Assembly (NCBI GenBank): GCA_017607445.1
Contig: JAEVHH010000004.1
Span: 4,836,001 to 4,900,000 of the forward strand
Length of the DNA: 64,000 nucleotides
Origin: Histoplasma ohiense
Lineage: Eukaryota; Ascomycota; Eurotiomycetes; Onygenales; Ajellomycetaceae
Direction of reading: 5' to 3'
A model generated the notes under the pieces. That model was not told the DNA's origin, searched no databases, and was given only the letters and a program-made list of their open reading frames with translations. The translations under genes were made by a program, and so were the position numbers. Of this stretch, positions 45,020 to 57,300 are shown one piece after another; within the stretch, counting starts at the first letter, position 1; every line of letters starts with the position of its first letter.

Positions 45020-48000
45020 TTAAAACCTGTTTTCTTTGTTTTTTTCTTGCTTGTATATTTTATTTTTTGTATTTATTATACTCAAATTGAATTTTTTTCT
45101 TTTTTTCCTTTTCCCTGATAAAATCCTTCTAAAAAGAATGCATTTGATTGGAGTTTGAGTGAGATTTGTACTTCTAGTGTTTTTTGATTTAAGATTTGTG
45201 TTTCTGATGTCTTTCAACTTGATGTTTGCACTTTTGATGTTTGAAAGTATATTGATTTTGTATTTGTTGTTTGTTTTCTTATTCAAGGAAGATTTTGAAT
45301 ATCTGAGTATTCAATATGTTTTCTTTTGATTCTCATGTATCATCACTAGAATCTCAATCTATTCATCTCATAAGATATTCTGAAGATCTGTTTTTTTGTT
45401 GTTGTTTTTCAAGAATTTCTTCAACTTGATATTCTTCTTCACTGTCAACAAGTTTCAATTCTGGTTCTGGTAGAGCTCCATTTCTGCAGTTGTATGACTT
45501 CAATAAAGATATGTGAAATATAGAATGGATGCTTCTATATAAAGATAACAGTTCTAATTTGTATGCTTGTTTTTCAATGATATTCAGAATCTTGAAGAAT
45601 CCCACATATTTATGATTGAGTTTGTGAACTGAGTGCAGCAATTGGAGATTTTTTGCATTGAGCATGACATAATCATCTATTTTAAATTGTTGAAGCTTAT
45701 GTTTTACATCATAATAGATTTTCTGTGCTTGTTGCATCTTTTGTAGATTCTCAATGAGTTTATGACATGTTTTCTCAATATGTTTTGTATGACTAGCAGC
45801 ATGTATGGTGACTGATTGTGGTGGTTTGCTGATATTAATTTTCAAATCAGATTGATATCTCATTAAGGCTTCTGCAGATGCTATTTCAGTAGAGATATGT
45901 TGAGAGATATTGTAAACAAACTGCATCAGTGATAGTCAGTGTGCTCAGTCATCTTGATGATAGTTGGTAAAGCATCAGAGATAATGTTTCAAGATTTGAT
46001 TTTGTCATTTCATTTGACCATCTGTTTGAGGGTGAAAGGCTGTTGAAAGTTTCTGATGTGTGTCTAGCATATAACAAAAGATGGACCAATAATGACTTGT
46101 AAACAGCAAATCTCAATCAGATATATGGTTTTTGAATACTCTGTAAATTGTATAGAACTTGATATAAATGATTTCTGCTAGTTCATCAGCAGTAATGTTT
46201 TTGATGCAAGGAATATAGATCATAAACTTAGTATATATATCTACAATCACTAAAATTGCATTGTAGGTTTGATGAAGAAATGTAGAGGTTGACAAGTCTG
46301 TAATAAAATTTATAATAATGAATTCAAAAGAATTTGATGATAAGAGAATTGTACTCAATTCTTCATATTGTCTGTGCTGTTTTGGCTTTACTTTTTGACA
46401 AGTATTACAAGTGGATATATAATCTTTGACATCTCTGACTAACTCATGTTAATAGTATTTGTTCTGAATGCTGTCTATGAACTTTTTTATACCAAAATGA
46501 CCCCTCTGCAGATCATCATGGTTTGCACTGATAATTTCATCAATAAATGTCTTTTGTTGAGGAACATACACACAATCATCAGCATGCAATATATCATTCT
46601 TGAAAATTGTTCATAGTATATTTTCAGTGACAGTCATATTCTTCTCTTTTATCTTCTCTCTTTGCTCAGCAGCAAAAGAATCAATCTTCTGTGCTTTACT
46701 CAGAAATAAGATGAAGGATTCAGATATTTCTGTATATACTGAGTCCTCAAGAATAGCCTTATTGACTGCAATTCAGAGCATATATTGCTCAACATACATT
46801 GAAGAGAAAGAGTTTATGTGAGAGGTAGAAGACATTGATATATGAAGCACTTTTCACTCATTAAAAAAAGCATTTTGCTCATTAGAGATTCATACACAGA
46901 CTACATCAGAAGAAATATCATTTTGAAAAAAAGTATCAACTTCTCAGTCTAGTCTAACTCCATGTTTCAGCTTCTGTTGCAGAGTAGATAACATAGTTTG
47001 ATCATTATAGACCTCACTGTAGTCTGTGTGACAACTGAGCTCATCAGCTGAATTCTTTGATTCAGAGTGATATAGTAATACAAAATTATAAGCAGATAAA
47101 GCTTCTGTTCATCTGATCTGATGTCTATTCAGTTTCTTAGTTGTCATAAAGTACTGTAGATTGATATGATCAGATCAGACTTGAATTGAATACTGACTTC
47201 TCTTCAGATAATGTCTTCAATTTTTAAATGCTGCTACAATAGCCAAGAGTTCTTTATCATGAGTATCATAACATGTTTCCACATCAATCAACTTTCTTGA
47301 TCAGAAGGCAACTGAATGTCAGTGCTCATCATTCTGCAACTATGACAGAATAGCAGTGACTGCAAAAGTGAATGCATCAGATTCAATCTGAATATACTGA
47401 GCTGAATCAAAATAAGCTAATAGAGAAGCATGTATAAAGTGTGATTTGAGTTCATCAAAAGTGCTTTGAGCATCTTCTGTTTATATAAAAGTGGCTTTTC
47501 TTTCCCTCTTCTTGCTCTCTTTTGTAAGTTCGAATAATGGGGCTACAATAGAAGAGAAAGACTTAATAAATCACTGACAGAAATTAGCAAAGCTCAAGAA
47601 GAATTGAACCTCTTTAATTGATTTAGATATAGATCATTTCACAATAGTGGAGACTCTGTCTGATTTCATCTCAATATCATTTGTATCTATAACAAATCTC
47701 AGAAACAAGATCTTGTCTACTTCAAATTCATACTTAGAGAGTTTTGCAAATAGATTCACACATTTGAGATGTTCTAGCATCTTAGTAACATGCACTTTAT
47801 ATTTCTGCTTTGAATTGGAGAATATGAGAATGTCGTCCAAATAGACAATGCAACATATATCCAACAAATCAGACAAGGTATTGTTAATGTATGCTTGAAA
47901 TATTGCTGAAGTATTAGCTAGTTCAAATGATATAACTACATATTCAAAATGTTCATATCTTGTTCTAAAGACTGTCTTCCAACAGTCTTTTGCCACTATA

Positions 48001-48960
48001 AGTATGCAGTGGTAGGCATCTCAAAGGTTCAGCTTAGTGAATATTTTGACTTTTGAAAGTCTATCAAGTAATTCACTTATTAGAGGTAGAGAATATTGAT
48101 TTTTGATAGTGATTCAATTTAATCCTCAATAGTCTACACAAAGATGAAGTCCATCATCTTTTTTGAGAACAAAGAGAATCAGTGCATCAGTCAGACTACT
48201 GAATGATTGTATCCACTTTTTATCTAATACATTTTTTAAATATTCTCTTAGAGCAGCTAACTCAGTTTCAGAGAGATTGTATATTGATATAAATGAAGAT
48301 TGTATATCAAACTTGAGATCTATATAATGTTTCATCTCTTCTAATCTTTTTGTGCTTATAGCAGCTTCTTCTGAGAAGATATGTGTGTATGGCATGACAT
48401 AATCAGATAGATCAGTCAGTAAGTTCAAATACATAGTTGAGAATATATGTGAAGCATGCTTTGAATCTTTTGAATGTTCTGTAGATAATACTACAAGCAT
48501 TTCTACTCTAGCTTCTGTGAGAACTTCAGCTAAGACATCTTATTCAGAAATAATTTGAAACTGTTGTTTATCTTCAGAGCTTCTAAAGAAGAATTGTCCA
48601 TCTGATCAATCTATAAGAGAATTTGTTTGTCTTAATCAAGGAAATTCTAATACAAGACTGTATTTCTCTATCTTCATTGCATGAAAGAAATGAGATGTCT
48701 GCTGTGCATTACTCTTGTGATCAGTGACAGTAGTTGCAATGTTATACTCTTCAAAAAAGTGCATTATACATTCATCAATTGATTTGATTATTTTGATTTT
48801 GCAGTGAGCAGCTTCTAGATTGTGATTCTTTGTTCAAAATTCATCAACACAGTTCACTTCTGACTCAGAGTCTACTAGTGCAAGCACTTTTTGCAGACTC
48901 TTAGATGTAGTGAGTTTCACTGTGACAGTGAAGCTTAAGATGTTTTTGTATTGACTTTTC
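45020..48960 (-). pseudogene. pol of gypsy F, decayed
   Basis: Reading the minus strand, protease has the same DSES change as A and B (about 48870). RT at 48500-47634 has IVYLDDILIFSNS intact but flanking Trp codons changed to TGA. RNase H follows to about 47050. The integrase zinc region is near 46450 and the DDE core at 46358-46000. The C-terminal domain and chromodomain (YQVEEILEKQQQKN...EYLMR) lie at 45926-45300. Relative to B many Pro, Gly and Trp codons became Ser, Glu or stop, the expected effect of CC to TC and GG to GA changes. Not functional. Confidence 0.88.
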
Positions 48961-49733
48961 ATATTTATGACTGTCATTGTGAGCTGAATGATATATCTTA
49001 AGTGTTTTTTAAGTTCTTTGAGTTCTTTGTGTCTTTTGTATCAGATTTTGAGTCAGATTTGGTGTTTTTGAATTTGTCTTTGAGTTGTTTGAAACACAAA
49101 TTGATGGTATGTTCTGATTGCTTGCAATAATGGCAATATTTTGATTGAGTGAAGTTATTGAATTTTGTAGTGTTATTTCATCTGTGTTTGTTTTGTGATC
49201 TATTATCAGCATTATTTCTGTTGTTAAAGCTTTGAGTGAGGTTTTTGAAATTTGACTTCTTTTTAAGCTTTTTCTGTCTCTCTGACAGATTCAATTCTGT
49301 CATTGCAAGTTTATATAGAGTGGCATCATAGCTTAACTCTTTCAATTTGATTGCATATTTGTCAAATTCTCAGTGAATGGAAGATAGAACTTTCATATAG
49401 AGATGTGATTTTCAATGATATTTGCTATAAAAATGCTGCAGACATTCTTTAATTGATTGTAAATGTGAAGCGAATTGTTGAACTGTCTGATCTTCTTGTT
49501 GCTCTGTTTTTCAGTACTGTCTATTGACATCTCAGAAACTTTTATCTGAATCAGTGACTTGACATTACATTCAACTAACAAATTCTTCTCATGGTGGCAA
49601 AGTCTGTATATTATGTGTATGTTGATATCAATGTTGTTGCATCTTGATATTGAAATGAGTAACAGCTTTGATGATCTTTTGATGGTTGTGTTTGTTGTAG
49701 TAATCAAGATCACTGGCATGGAAAGTGATAGTA

Positions 49734-50330
49734 TGTGATGGGTTAGCATCTGTTAGTAATTAACTTACGCAATCAACTCCCCTCCTGCACCCGCTTGTTC
49801 CTGGCTGTTGTGACCTCATGTAACTCTCAATGTTCTTCCACTTCATGCTCTGTGCTTGTGTAGTTTCTAACAATTCTTCTGTATAGCTCTTAACATTCTT
49901 CTGCTCTGTGCTCTGCACTTATGTAGTCTCTAACAATTCTTCTGTATAGCTTCTTACATTCCCCCACTCTGTGTTCTGTGCTTATATAGTCTCTAACAAT
50001 TCTTTCATATAGCTTCTTACATTCTCTCACTCTGTGTTCTGCACTTGTGTAGTCTCTAACAATTCTTCTGCATAGCTCTCAATGATTTCTCCACTTCACA
50101 TTCCATGCTTGTGTAACTTCTAACAATTCTTATGCATATCTTTTAATATTCTTCCACTCCACACTTCACTGTGAAGCAGCTTCTGATATTCTTTCATCTC
50201 AAACTTTTCTCTATAAGAACCCTCTTCATACAACCTTTTCTTCTGATTTCTTTTCTCTTTCTTTCCTTAATCAATTCATAATCTGTAATTAGAATAGTAT
50301 CAAATTATTAATCAAAGTACATTCATTACA
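49734..50330 (+). repeat. 5' LTR of element E
   Basis: Starts TGTGATGGGTTAGCA and ends TTCATTACA. The interior has repeated modules of the form TAGTCTCTAACAATTCTTCTG with ACTCTGTGCTCTGCACTT. It differs from the 3' LTR almost only by C/T and G/A changes. Confidence 0.92.
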
Positions 50331-50726
50331 TTACAAATTGATTCTTCTGTATTTTAGATCTGAGTGTCTCATTATTAGTTCTTACATCTGAGTGCATCAT
50401 TTAAGATCTGAGTGTTTTGTTATCAGTTCTTACATCTGAGTGCATTGTTTACAGGTCTGAGTGTCTAGTCATTACAAGAGATCTCTCATGAGTCTGAGTG
50501 TCTCTATTGTTAGTTATATAGACTGTCATGTCTAAGTATCTGAAACACAATCAACTGTGTTCTACAAGGCCTGAGTGTCTACAAACCATAACACTGCAAA
50601 TAGTGTTCACAAAGAAGCTTGATCAAGCTTAGCATCACAACACTGCAAATAGTGTCTGTGAGAGAATCAAATGTCTACAAGTATTTCTTTTTCTTTTTTT
50701 ATTATTACATATTCTTAGATATCAAA
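50331..50726 (+). other. Leader of element E
   Basis: About 400 bp before the gag ATG. It contains four or five loosely repeated copies of an ATCTGAGTG(T/C)... motif (about 50360-50575). No TGG-initial primer-binding match is seen right after the LTR (TTACAAATTGATTC). Confidence 0.6.
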
Positions 50727-51575
50727 ATGAACTATGAACAATTCTACAAACATCCACCACACTCAAATACAGTGGACAATAACTTAGATCTACAAAGCAT
50801 CCTCCAGCAGCAGATGCTATAGATGACTGAATTGCAACAATAACTTGCTGAGATGAGCACTCTCACATTCACCATTTCTTCTACACCCACACCTCACAAA
50901 AAGCCCTCAAGAGAGAAGCTTCCAATCCTTGACAAATACAAGAGAGATCTAACACTCTACCTCATATGAAAGTTAAAAACAAACACCAAATTGAACATCA
51001 ATGAATGAGCAATAGACTCACTATCTAATCAAGTGTGGTATATTCATAGCAGATTGGATGGCAATGTGTTAGCAAAATTCCAACCCTGAATGAGCCATTG
51101 TCAGAATCATCAGTGTACATCAGAGCTAGTCTTTCAACAACTCAACTCCCTCTTCCTCAATTCTACACTTCAAGCCAAGATGTTAGACTGGCTTAATCAA
51201 ATTCATCAGATGAATGTTGCTTTGACAACTTATCTTTCTGAATTCAATCACAAGCTTCTAGAAGCAGATGGGCAAGACTGGGATGACACTGTCAAGATCA
51301 ACATATTGTTCAAGAACTTGAACTTCCAGTTGCATAATCAAAGTATAGAGCATTCAAAGTCCTCAACATACAGCAAATTCTGTGCTGATCTTTGTCTGTT
51401 GGACAACAACCTGTCTCAGTTCCATGCATTTCAAAATCACAGAGGATTTCACTGAACAAATGCATACACCCCGAACCACTCTGCAGCACCCCCCACCTCC
51501 GAACCAGAACCAATGGACTGGGTCCCACACATGAACGCAAGCCGCCCGAGGGTCCCTAACGTCTCAGAATAGAAC
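50727..51575 (+). pseudogene. gag of element E, decayed
   Basis: The ATG at 50727 (MNYEQFYKHPPHSN) starts a frame that continues past TGA stops to the open stretch 51090-51455 with the gag core (VFQQLNSLFLNSTLQAKMLDW, MNVALTTYLSEFNHKLLEAD, LFKNLNFQLHNQ). It continues, after one more TGA, through the Pro-rich segment with SEPEPMDWVPHM that usually precedes the zinc knuckle. The knuckle itself is lost at the internal deletion. Element G shows the missing part (60650-60697). Confidence 0.82.
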
Positions 51576-51579
51576 CAAC

Positions 51580-51723
51580 CGCCGCCGCCGCGAATACCTC
51601 GTCAAATGGGTAGGATACGATCGTCCGACCTGGGAACCCGCGTCCGCCTTGGAGGACACCGCCGCCCTCGACACCTACGAGTCCTCACTCACCCCGGTAG
51701 GGGGGGATAATGTGACGGGTTAG
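51580..51723 (+). pseudogene. Chromodomain tail of element E pol, un-mutated
   Basis: An open, GC-rich frame reading RRRREYLVKWVGYDRPTWEP, then ALEDTAALDTYE and ending GGDNVTG with the stop inside the 3' LTR, a typical chromovirus pol C-terminus overlapping the LTR. It is in a different frame from gag, so the deletion joined the two out of frame. CpG and CpC are intact over about 51465-51720, in sharp contrast to the gag side. Chromodomains tether integrase to modified histones. Alone it has no start codon. Confidence 0.85.
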
Positions 51724-52307
51724 CACCCATTAGTAATTAACTTACACAATCAACTCCCCTTCTGCACCCACTTGTTCCTGGCCATTGTGATCTCACATAA
51801 CCCTCAATGTTCTTCCACTCTGTGCTCTGTGCTCATATAGTTTCTAATGATTCTTCTGTATAGCTCTTAACATTCTTTCACTTCATGCTCTGCACTCATG
51901 TAGTCTCTAATGATTCTTCCACATAGCTTCTTACATTCCCTCACTCTGTGTTTCATGCTCATGTAGTCTCTAACAATTCTTTCATATAGCTTCTTACATT
52001 CTTCTACTCTGTATTCTGCACTTATATAGTCTCTAACAATTCTTCTGTGTAGCTCTCAATGATTCTTCCATCTCACATTCTGTGCTTGTGTAACTTCTAA
52101 TGATTCTTATGTGTATCTCTTAATGTTCTTCCATTTCACATTTCACTGTGAAGCAGCTTCTGATATTCTTCTGCTCTGAACTTTCTTCTATAAGAACCCT
52201 CTTCATACAATCTTTTCTTCTGATTTCTTTTCTCTTTCTTTTCTTAATCAATTTGTAATCTGTAATTAGAATAGTACCAAATCGTTAATTGAAGTACACC
52301 CGTTACA
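51711..52307 (+). repeat. 3' LTR of element E
   Basis: Starts TGTGACGGGTTAGCACCC and ends ACACCCGTTACA, giving the cleanest view of the family-2 LTR ends (TGTRACGGG / CCCGTTACA inverted). Confidence 0.93.
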
Positions 52308-52955
52308 TAGCAGCTGTAACAAAGTTTTTGAATTCTTTCATACTTTGATCTCAGAATTTTTTCACATTTCTCTGAGAAGAGTGATCACTCATGCTGAAAT
52401 CTTGAAGTTCTCATTGTCAAAATGGTATCTGACTATGTTTCTCACTGACAGTAGTTATGATACTTTTTACTAAGATGTTAAGCATTTATAGTGTGGCTTT
52501 TGATGATCTGAGAATACTGATAATGTTATTGCAGTTATCATTCACACTAGTTGCATCTCTACTGTGGTTCAGATGCACTTCTAGTGTATTTTAGATGACT
52601 GAAATTGTTTCATTCAATTTTTGTAGTAAAGTATTGCATCACTGTTGAAGTTCTCACAATTCTTTCTCAGTCTGTAATTTTTTGATTCTTCTGATCACAG
52701 CTATCTTCTTGATCTCAATTGCACTGAGATCTTCAGAAGAGATATCCTCTTCTGAACTATACTCAGAGTCTGATTTCATAGAGAAAGATGATGCTTATTG
52801 CACACTTTCAGTGGCAGAAGTATGCATTTCACAGTTTTCTTTCATGATGTTTGTTGCTTCAGATTCAATGATAGCACAAGTACAGTGGATGCTGTGGGTA
52901 GAGATCATGACTATTACTCAACAGATCATCTCTCAAAGATTGAGTAATTAGAAAC

Positions 52956-53218
52956 TGTGAGATGTAGTGACAGTGTGAAGAGTAACAGTAGAAGATAGTT
53001 TATAGTATAGTGGAGATAATAGTAATATATTGTAAAGTGTAGTATAGTAGCATAACATAGTGTAGCTAATTGCTAAGGAAGAAAAGAAAGAGAAAGAAGA
53101 TGTGCGAAATACATACATCAATATATATATACATGTAGAAATAGCAGTAGTGAGAGTATAATGGAAAGAGGTAAGAATAAGTGAAGATAATAAGGAAATA
53201 ATAAATGAGTGCATTACA
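52956..53218 (-). repeat. 5' LTR of gypsy F
   Basis: TGTGAGATG...GTGCATTACA on the plus strand, 263 bp, followed by the GTTAT duplication. The leader toward gag begins GTTTCTAATTACTCAATC on the minus strand. Confidence 0.93.
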
Positions 53219-54310
53219 GTTATTTATTTTTCAAGAACTGCATTGATTGCTGAGCTCTCAATTATAAATATATTCATAATATTAAATATTATTATTTGAC
53301 AATCATCATCACAGTTTCTGCAGTAGATGAGTTTGCTGATTATATATATATAAATTTACTGAATTAGTTGATTTTTGATGATTTTAATCTTTAAATTGAT
53401 TCAACTATTTCTGAATCAGTTGTTAATTCTTTAATTATTTAAAGATGTTAATCTATTCTCTGTGACTTTCACTTTTATATTTATCATTGTCAATTATTTA
53501 ATTTTAATTAAATGAATGTTTACTGCTCTCTCTGCAGAGCTAAATATTGAATTGATAAATGTGTAGATAAATTATCAAAAATTTTTCAGTATTTTTTATA
53601 TACTGTATAAAAGATGCTGTGAGATTATTATCTGTCAGAGAATTTTCATCAGAGCTATATAAACTATTTAATAACAATACAGCTGATATAAAGTATTTCT
53701 ATAGATATATTTAAAACTACAACTCTGTTCTGATATTTATATCTTTTAAATATAAATAGAATTCATATCTTGATTATCTGATTATTGATGATTTGATATT
53801 ATTTCAAATACAGAGAAAACTCTATCATCTGTAAGAGCTGTTAGAGTCTGAATCAGTCAATCAGATGAAAATATCTGTTTTATATAAGTATAAATTTTAT
53901 CATATATTCTAATATATTTAATTATATTTGTATTATATTATTTACTGTTTGCTCATTTGCTTTTCTATATTTTTCTATTATATTGTTGACTGCTAATATT
54001 TGTAAGATTAATTCTTTTATTCAATTTTATCAGTCTATATAAAAGATACTATAAAACAGCTCTGCTGTATGTATTGATTTGAACTCTATTATATAACTGA
54101 AGATAGATAATGATCACTGCTGAGAGAATCTCTCTACTGTTTCTGAAATTGCAATTATTATACAGAATATTTTCAATAACTCTCATCATTTTTATATTAT
54201 TCTTCTGATACTACAATAATTTAGTACTGATTTGAGTCTTATATATATATTGACATGTCTATAAGTGTCTGGACTGCACTATTCTCTGTATCATTGATCT
54301 CATTACATTT
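53219..54310. other. AT-rich stretch without a recognisable gene
   Basis: Strongly AT-rich, no open frame with coding character, and no match to the LTR families. It was contiguous with 43174-43238 before F inserted. It occupies the place where the 3' end of element G' should be, so G' is truncated here. Confidence 0.6.
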
Positions 54311-54379
54311 ACCCGAGGGATTAAACAGCGCGTTTTCAAGCTGAATAAGCGAGCGCAAGCGAGCGATTGTGGCTTGTAT
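54311..54379. other. Short CpG-rich segment of unknown origin
   Basis: About 69 bp with nine or more CpG steps (GCGCG, GCGAGCGCAAGCGAGCGA) inside DNA that otherwise has almost none. It directly adjoins the point where the integrase frame of G' breaks off (CNYIQ on the minus strand). It may be filler DNA at a repaired break. A mitochondrial or other foreign source cannot be judged from sequence alone. Confidence 0.6.
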
Positions 54380-57300
54380 ATAATTACAGAATTTATGAAA
54401 AATGTTCTTTATCATTTATATCATTCTTTCAGTAGCTTCATCAGTCTTTGAGTGATATACTGTTGATAATTTTTATTCAATTTTTAGTAATTGATATATA
54501 CAGACTCAGAGTGTGCTGATGAATTGACTATCTCTATCTGACACAATGAATGAAGACAGACTGTGTATACAATAGAACAGACTTCTGATGAAGATATCTG
54601 CAACTACTTCAATGTTCATTTTATTACAGAGCTATAGTATTACATTCTTACTGAGTCAGTCAACAATGACTAGAATGTTTGTAGAATCTTCACTTTCAGA
54701 CAAGAAAACTGCAAAATTGATAGCTATATCATATTAAATTCAGTTGAAAATAGATAGAGACTTCAGTATCTTTTTTTGATGTTCATATTATATCATCACT
54801 GAGCTGCAGCAATCACAGTTGTGTATGAATCAGTGTATATTTTTTGATATATCTGATCAGTAGAATTTTTGAGTGACAATGTTGTACATAATTTCATATT
54901 CTGAATGCTCAGTCATTGACAAGTCATAAATTTCTTGTATGATTCATATTTGTAGAGATTCTGAATCAGAGATTCATCATCTATCTCAAAAGTGTAAGTA
55001 ATTATCATTGTTGATTGAATATACTGAGATATCTGTTTTTGAATATACATCTGCAGAGAATCAAAATGCTTTACTTTATATAATTTCAGTGACTTAGTGT
55101 CAGAATTCATTTGCTTCTGCTGCTAGTCTTCATTGTTCTTCAAGCAAGAGTTCTTGAGCTTGAAACTGATTGATATATACACAGAGTTCATCTAATTGTA
55201 TAGAACTTTCTATGATTGCAGAGTTGATTAATCAATACTCTCAGTATTTTCATCTATCATCTAAGTCATCAGATAGTATATCTTGTTTTCAGCAGAATAG
55301 AGCATTCACAAGAGTATTCTCTACTTCAGATCAATAACAAATTGTAAATGAAAAACAGCTAAGAAATAATGATCAATGTATATATTTTTTGATAAACTTA
55401 TAAATGATTATGAAATATTCTAAGTTCTTATGATCAGTAACAATCTCAAACTTTTCAACACTTATAAGTTTGAACTCTTATTTTTCAAGACATTGTATAA
55501 TCACTAGAAGCTTTTTGTTGTAGATCTTATAGTTGCATTCAGTAGATGACATCTTTTTTAAAATGAAGATACAGAGTTATAGAATATCTTCATTATCATA
55601 TTGTATTAGTATCTCATCTACTATATAATCTGAGATATCTGTTTTGAGAATTGTATGCTTATCTGAATTGAATGATTGCAGTATCAAGATGTTTGTGAAC
55701 ATACATTTCAGCTTTTTGAATACTGTATCTGCTTTGTCAGTTCATTGAAATACAGCATCTTTTCAGATCAGATCTGTCAGTGATCATATGATATCAGAAA
55801 AGTCTTTGATGAATCTTCAGTAGAAGTTGATGAATTCTAGAAAGTTTTTAGTCTTTTTTATCAAGACTAGTATCTCTCAGTTGAAGATTGCTTTCATCTT
55901 CTTAGAATTTATGCATACATCTTTTTCAGCTTCAATGATGAATTCTAGATAGATTATAGACTTGATCTCAAAGTTGCATTTGTCAATGTCCACTTGCAGT
56001 TCAACTTTTTATAGATAGTCAAGCACTTGTCATATATATTTACAGTGCTCAGTGAGTGATTTATCAGTGAAGATCAGAATATCATCTATATACACTGAAA
56101 TGATCTCATCAAGCAGATCTTGTAGAGCTCAGTTAATGTATTTCTGAAATATGCTCAGAGCATTCACTAATCCAAAGAGAGTCACTGTTCATTCATATAA
56201 TTCATAATATATACAAAAAGCAGTTAGCCATTCATCATCTTCATTAATCCTTATCTTATAGAAGGCTGCAGAGATGTCAAGCTTCATAAATCATTTTGCT
56301 TTTTATATTCATTCAAATATTTCATTGATGAATGAGAGAAAGTATCAGTTCTTCTGTGTAATCTTGTTGAGTTCTCAGTAGTCAACACAGAATTGTAAGT
56401 CTTCTTCTGATTTCTTTGCAAACAGTACAGATGCTGTGTATTATTATTATTATTATTCTTCAATTATAGATGTATACAGTCAGTGACTATGACATCTATC
56501 TAAAATACTTCAGGATTTTTCAAATCAAGAATATTCTAATATACAAAAACAATTTGACACATGCATTAACAGAATTCCAGCCCAGAATCAAACAACTATT
56601 CAAACTATTCAATTCAAAAATATAATCAAAAGAATGTCAATGAGTTAGCACAACTCAACTTCAAAACAAAGGAAATAAATATTATAAAAGACAGTAGCTA
56701 TTAAAAATCAACAGAAAAGAAAAAACATTTACAATGATTTATCAACAAATAATGAAGCAAACTGCTTGAAACAAATGAAAATTAACAATAAACAAAGTTA
56801 AAGAAAAGATCAAAATAAAATAAATAAGAACAACTGATCTAAATATCATCAAATAACACTATTCAAACAAGCTCTTGTAGCAACATTTGACTCATTTAAA
56901 TATTCAATTAAAAACATATTTTCAGCTTTTGTATTGAATAGCAAATTCAAACTTAACTGATTCAGTTGATATTTCTCTCTCAGTCTCAATCTTAGTTCTG
57001 AATACTTTGTACAAAGTAACAGAAGATGCTCTGGATTTTCATATAACTGACAATCTGAACAGATGCTGTGATGAATGAGTTGTTAATATGAATGAAGTCT
57101 TTGTTCAGTAGTCTGTTGAGTGTTTTTTGTAGAACAAAAAGCTTGTTATACAATATACTGTAGAGAGAATCTCAGAGTGATTGTGAGTTCTTATCATTCT
57201 TCTTAATGAACTTGATTGTATGATCTATACTGAGTTCTCAATGAGAAGAAAGCTTTTCAGCTTCTTTCTTATTGAACATATCTGTGAAGTTTTCATACAA

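Larger units (their letters stand above)
49734..52307 (+). mobile_element. Gypsy element E (family 2), internally deleted, nested in F
   Basis: Two LTRs of exactly 597 bp each (49734-50330, 51711-52307). The flanks are TAGTA (49729-49733) and TAGCA (52308-52312). B has TAGCA at this gag position, so the left copy of the duplication acquired a C to T change. The 1380-bp interior holds gag joined to the last part of the integrase chromodomain. Protease, RT, RNase H and most of integrase are deleted. It ends in a polypurine tract GGTAGGGGGGGATAA. Such a derivative could move only with enzymes supplied by an intact relative. Confidence 0.92.
48990..52908 (-). pseudogene. gag of gypsy F, decayed and split by element E
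   Basis: The start ATG at 52908 aligns to B gag. The N-terminal part (Ile/Ser-rich after mutation, with the coiled coil) extends to about 52313, where element E interrupts. It resumes at about 49728 and runs to a degenerate zinc knuckle near 49115-49130. TGA stops occur throughout. Confidence 0.85.
43239..53218 (-). mobile_element. Gypsy element F (family 1), with nested element E
   Basis: Two 263-bp LTRs (43239-43501, 52956-53218) and a perfect duplication GTTAT (43234-43238, 53219-53223). Gag and pol run on the minus strand in the family-1 order. Element E sits in gag. Without E and its duplication F is 7401 bp. It aligns to B throughout but is heavily mutated: in the aligned pol region nearly every CG and most GG steps of B are changed in F. 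Confidence 0.95.

Noticed and set aside
54311..54379. Confident call of a mitochondrial DNA insertion
   Set aside because: The CpG-rich palindromic look is suggestive, but no mitochondrial gene or unique marker can be recognised in 69 bp.
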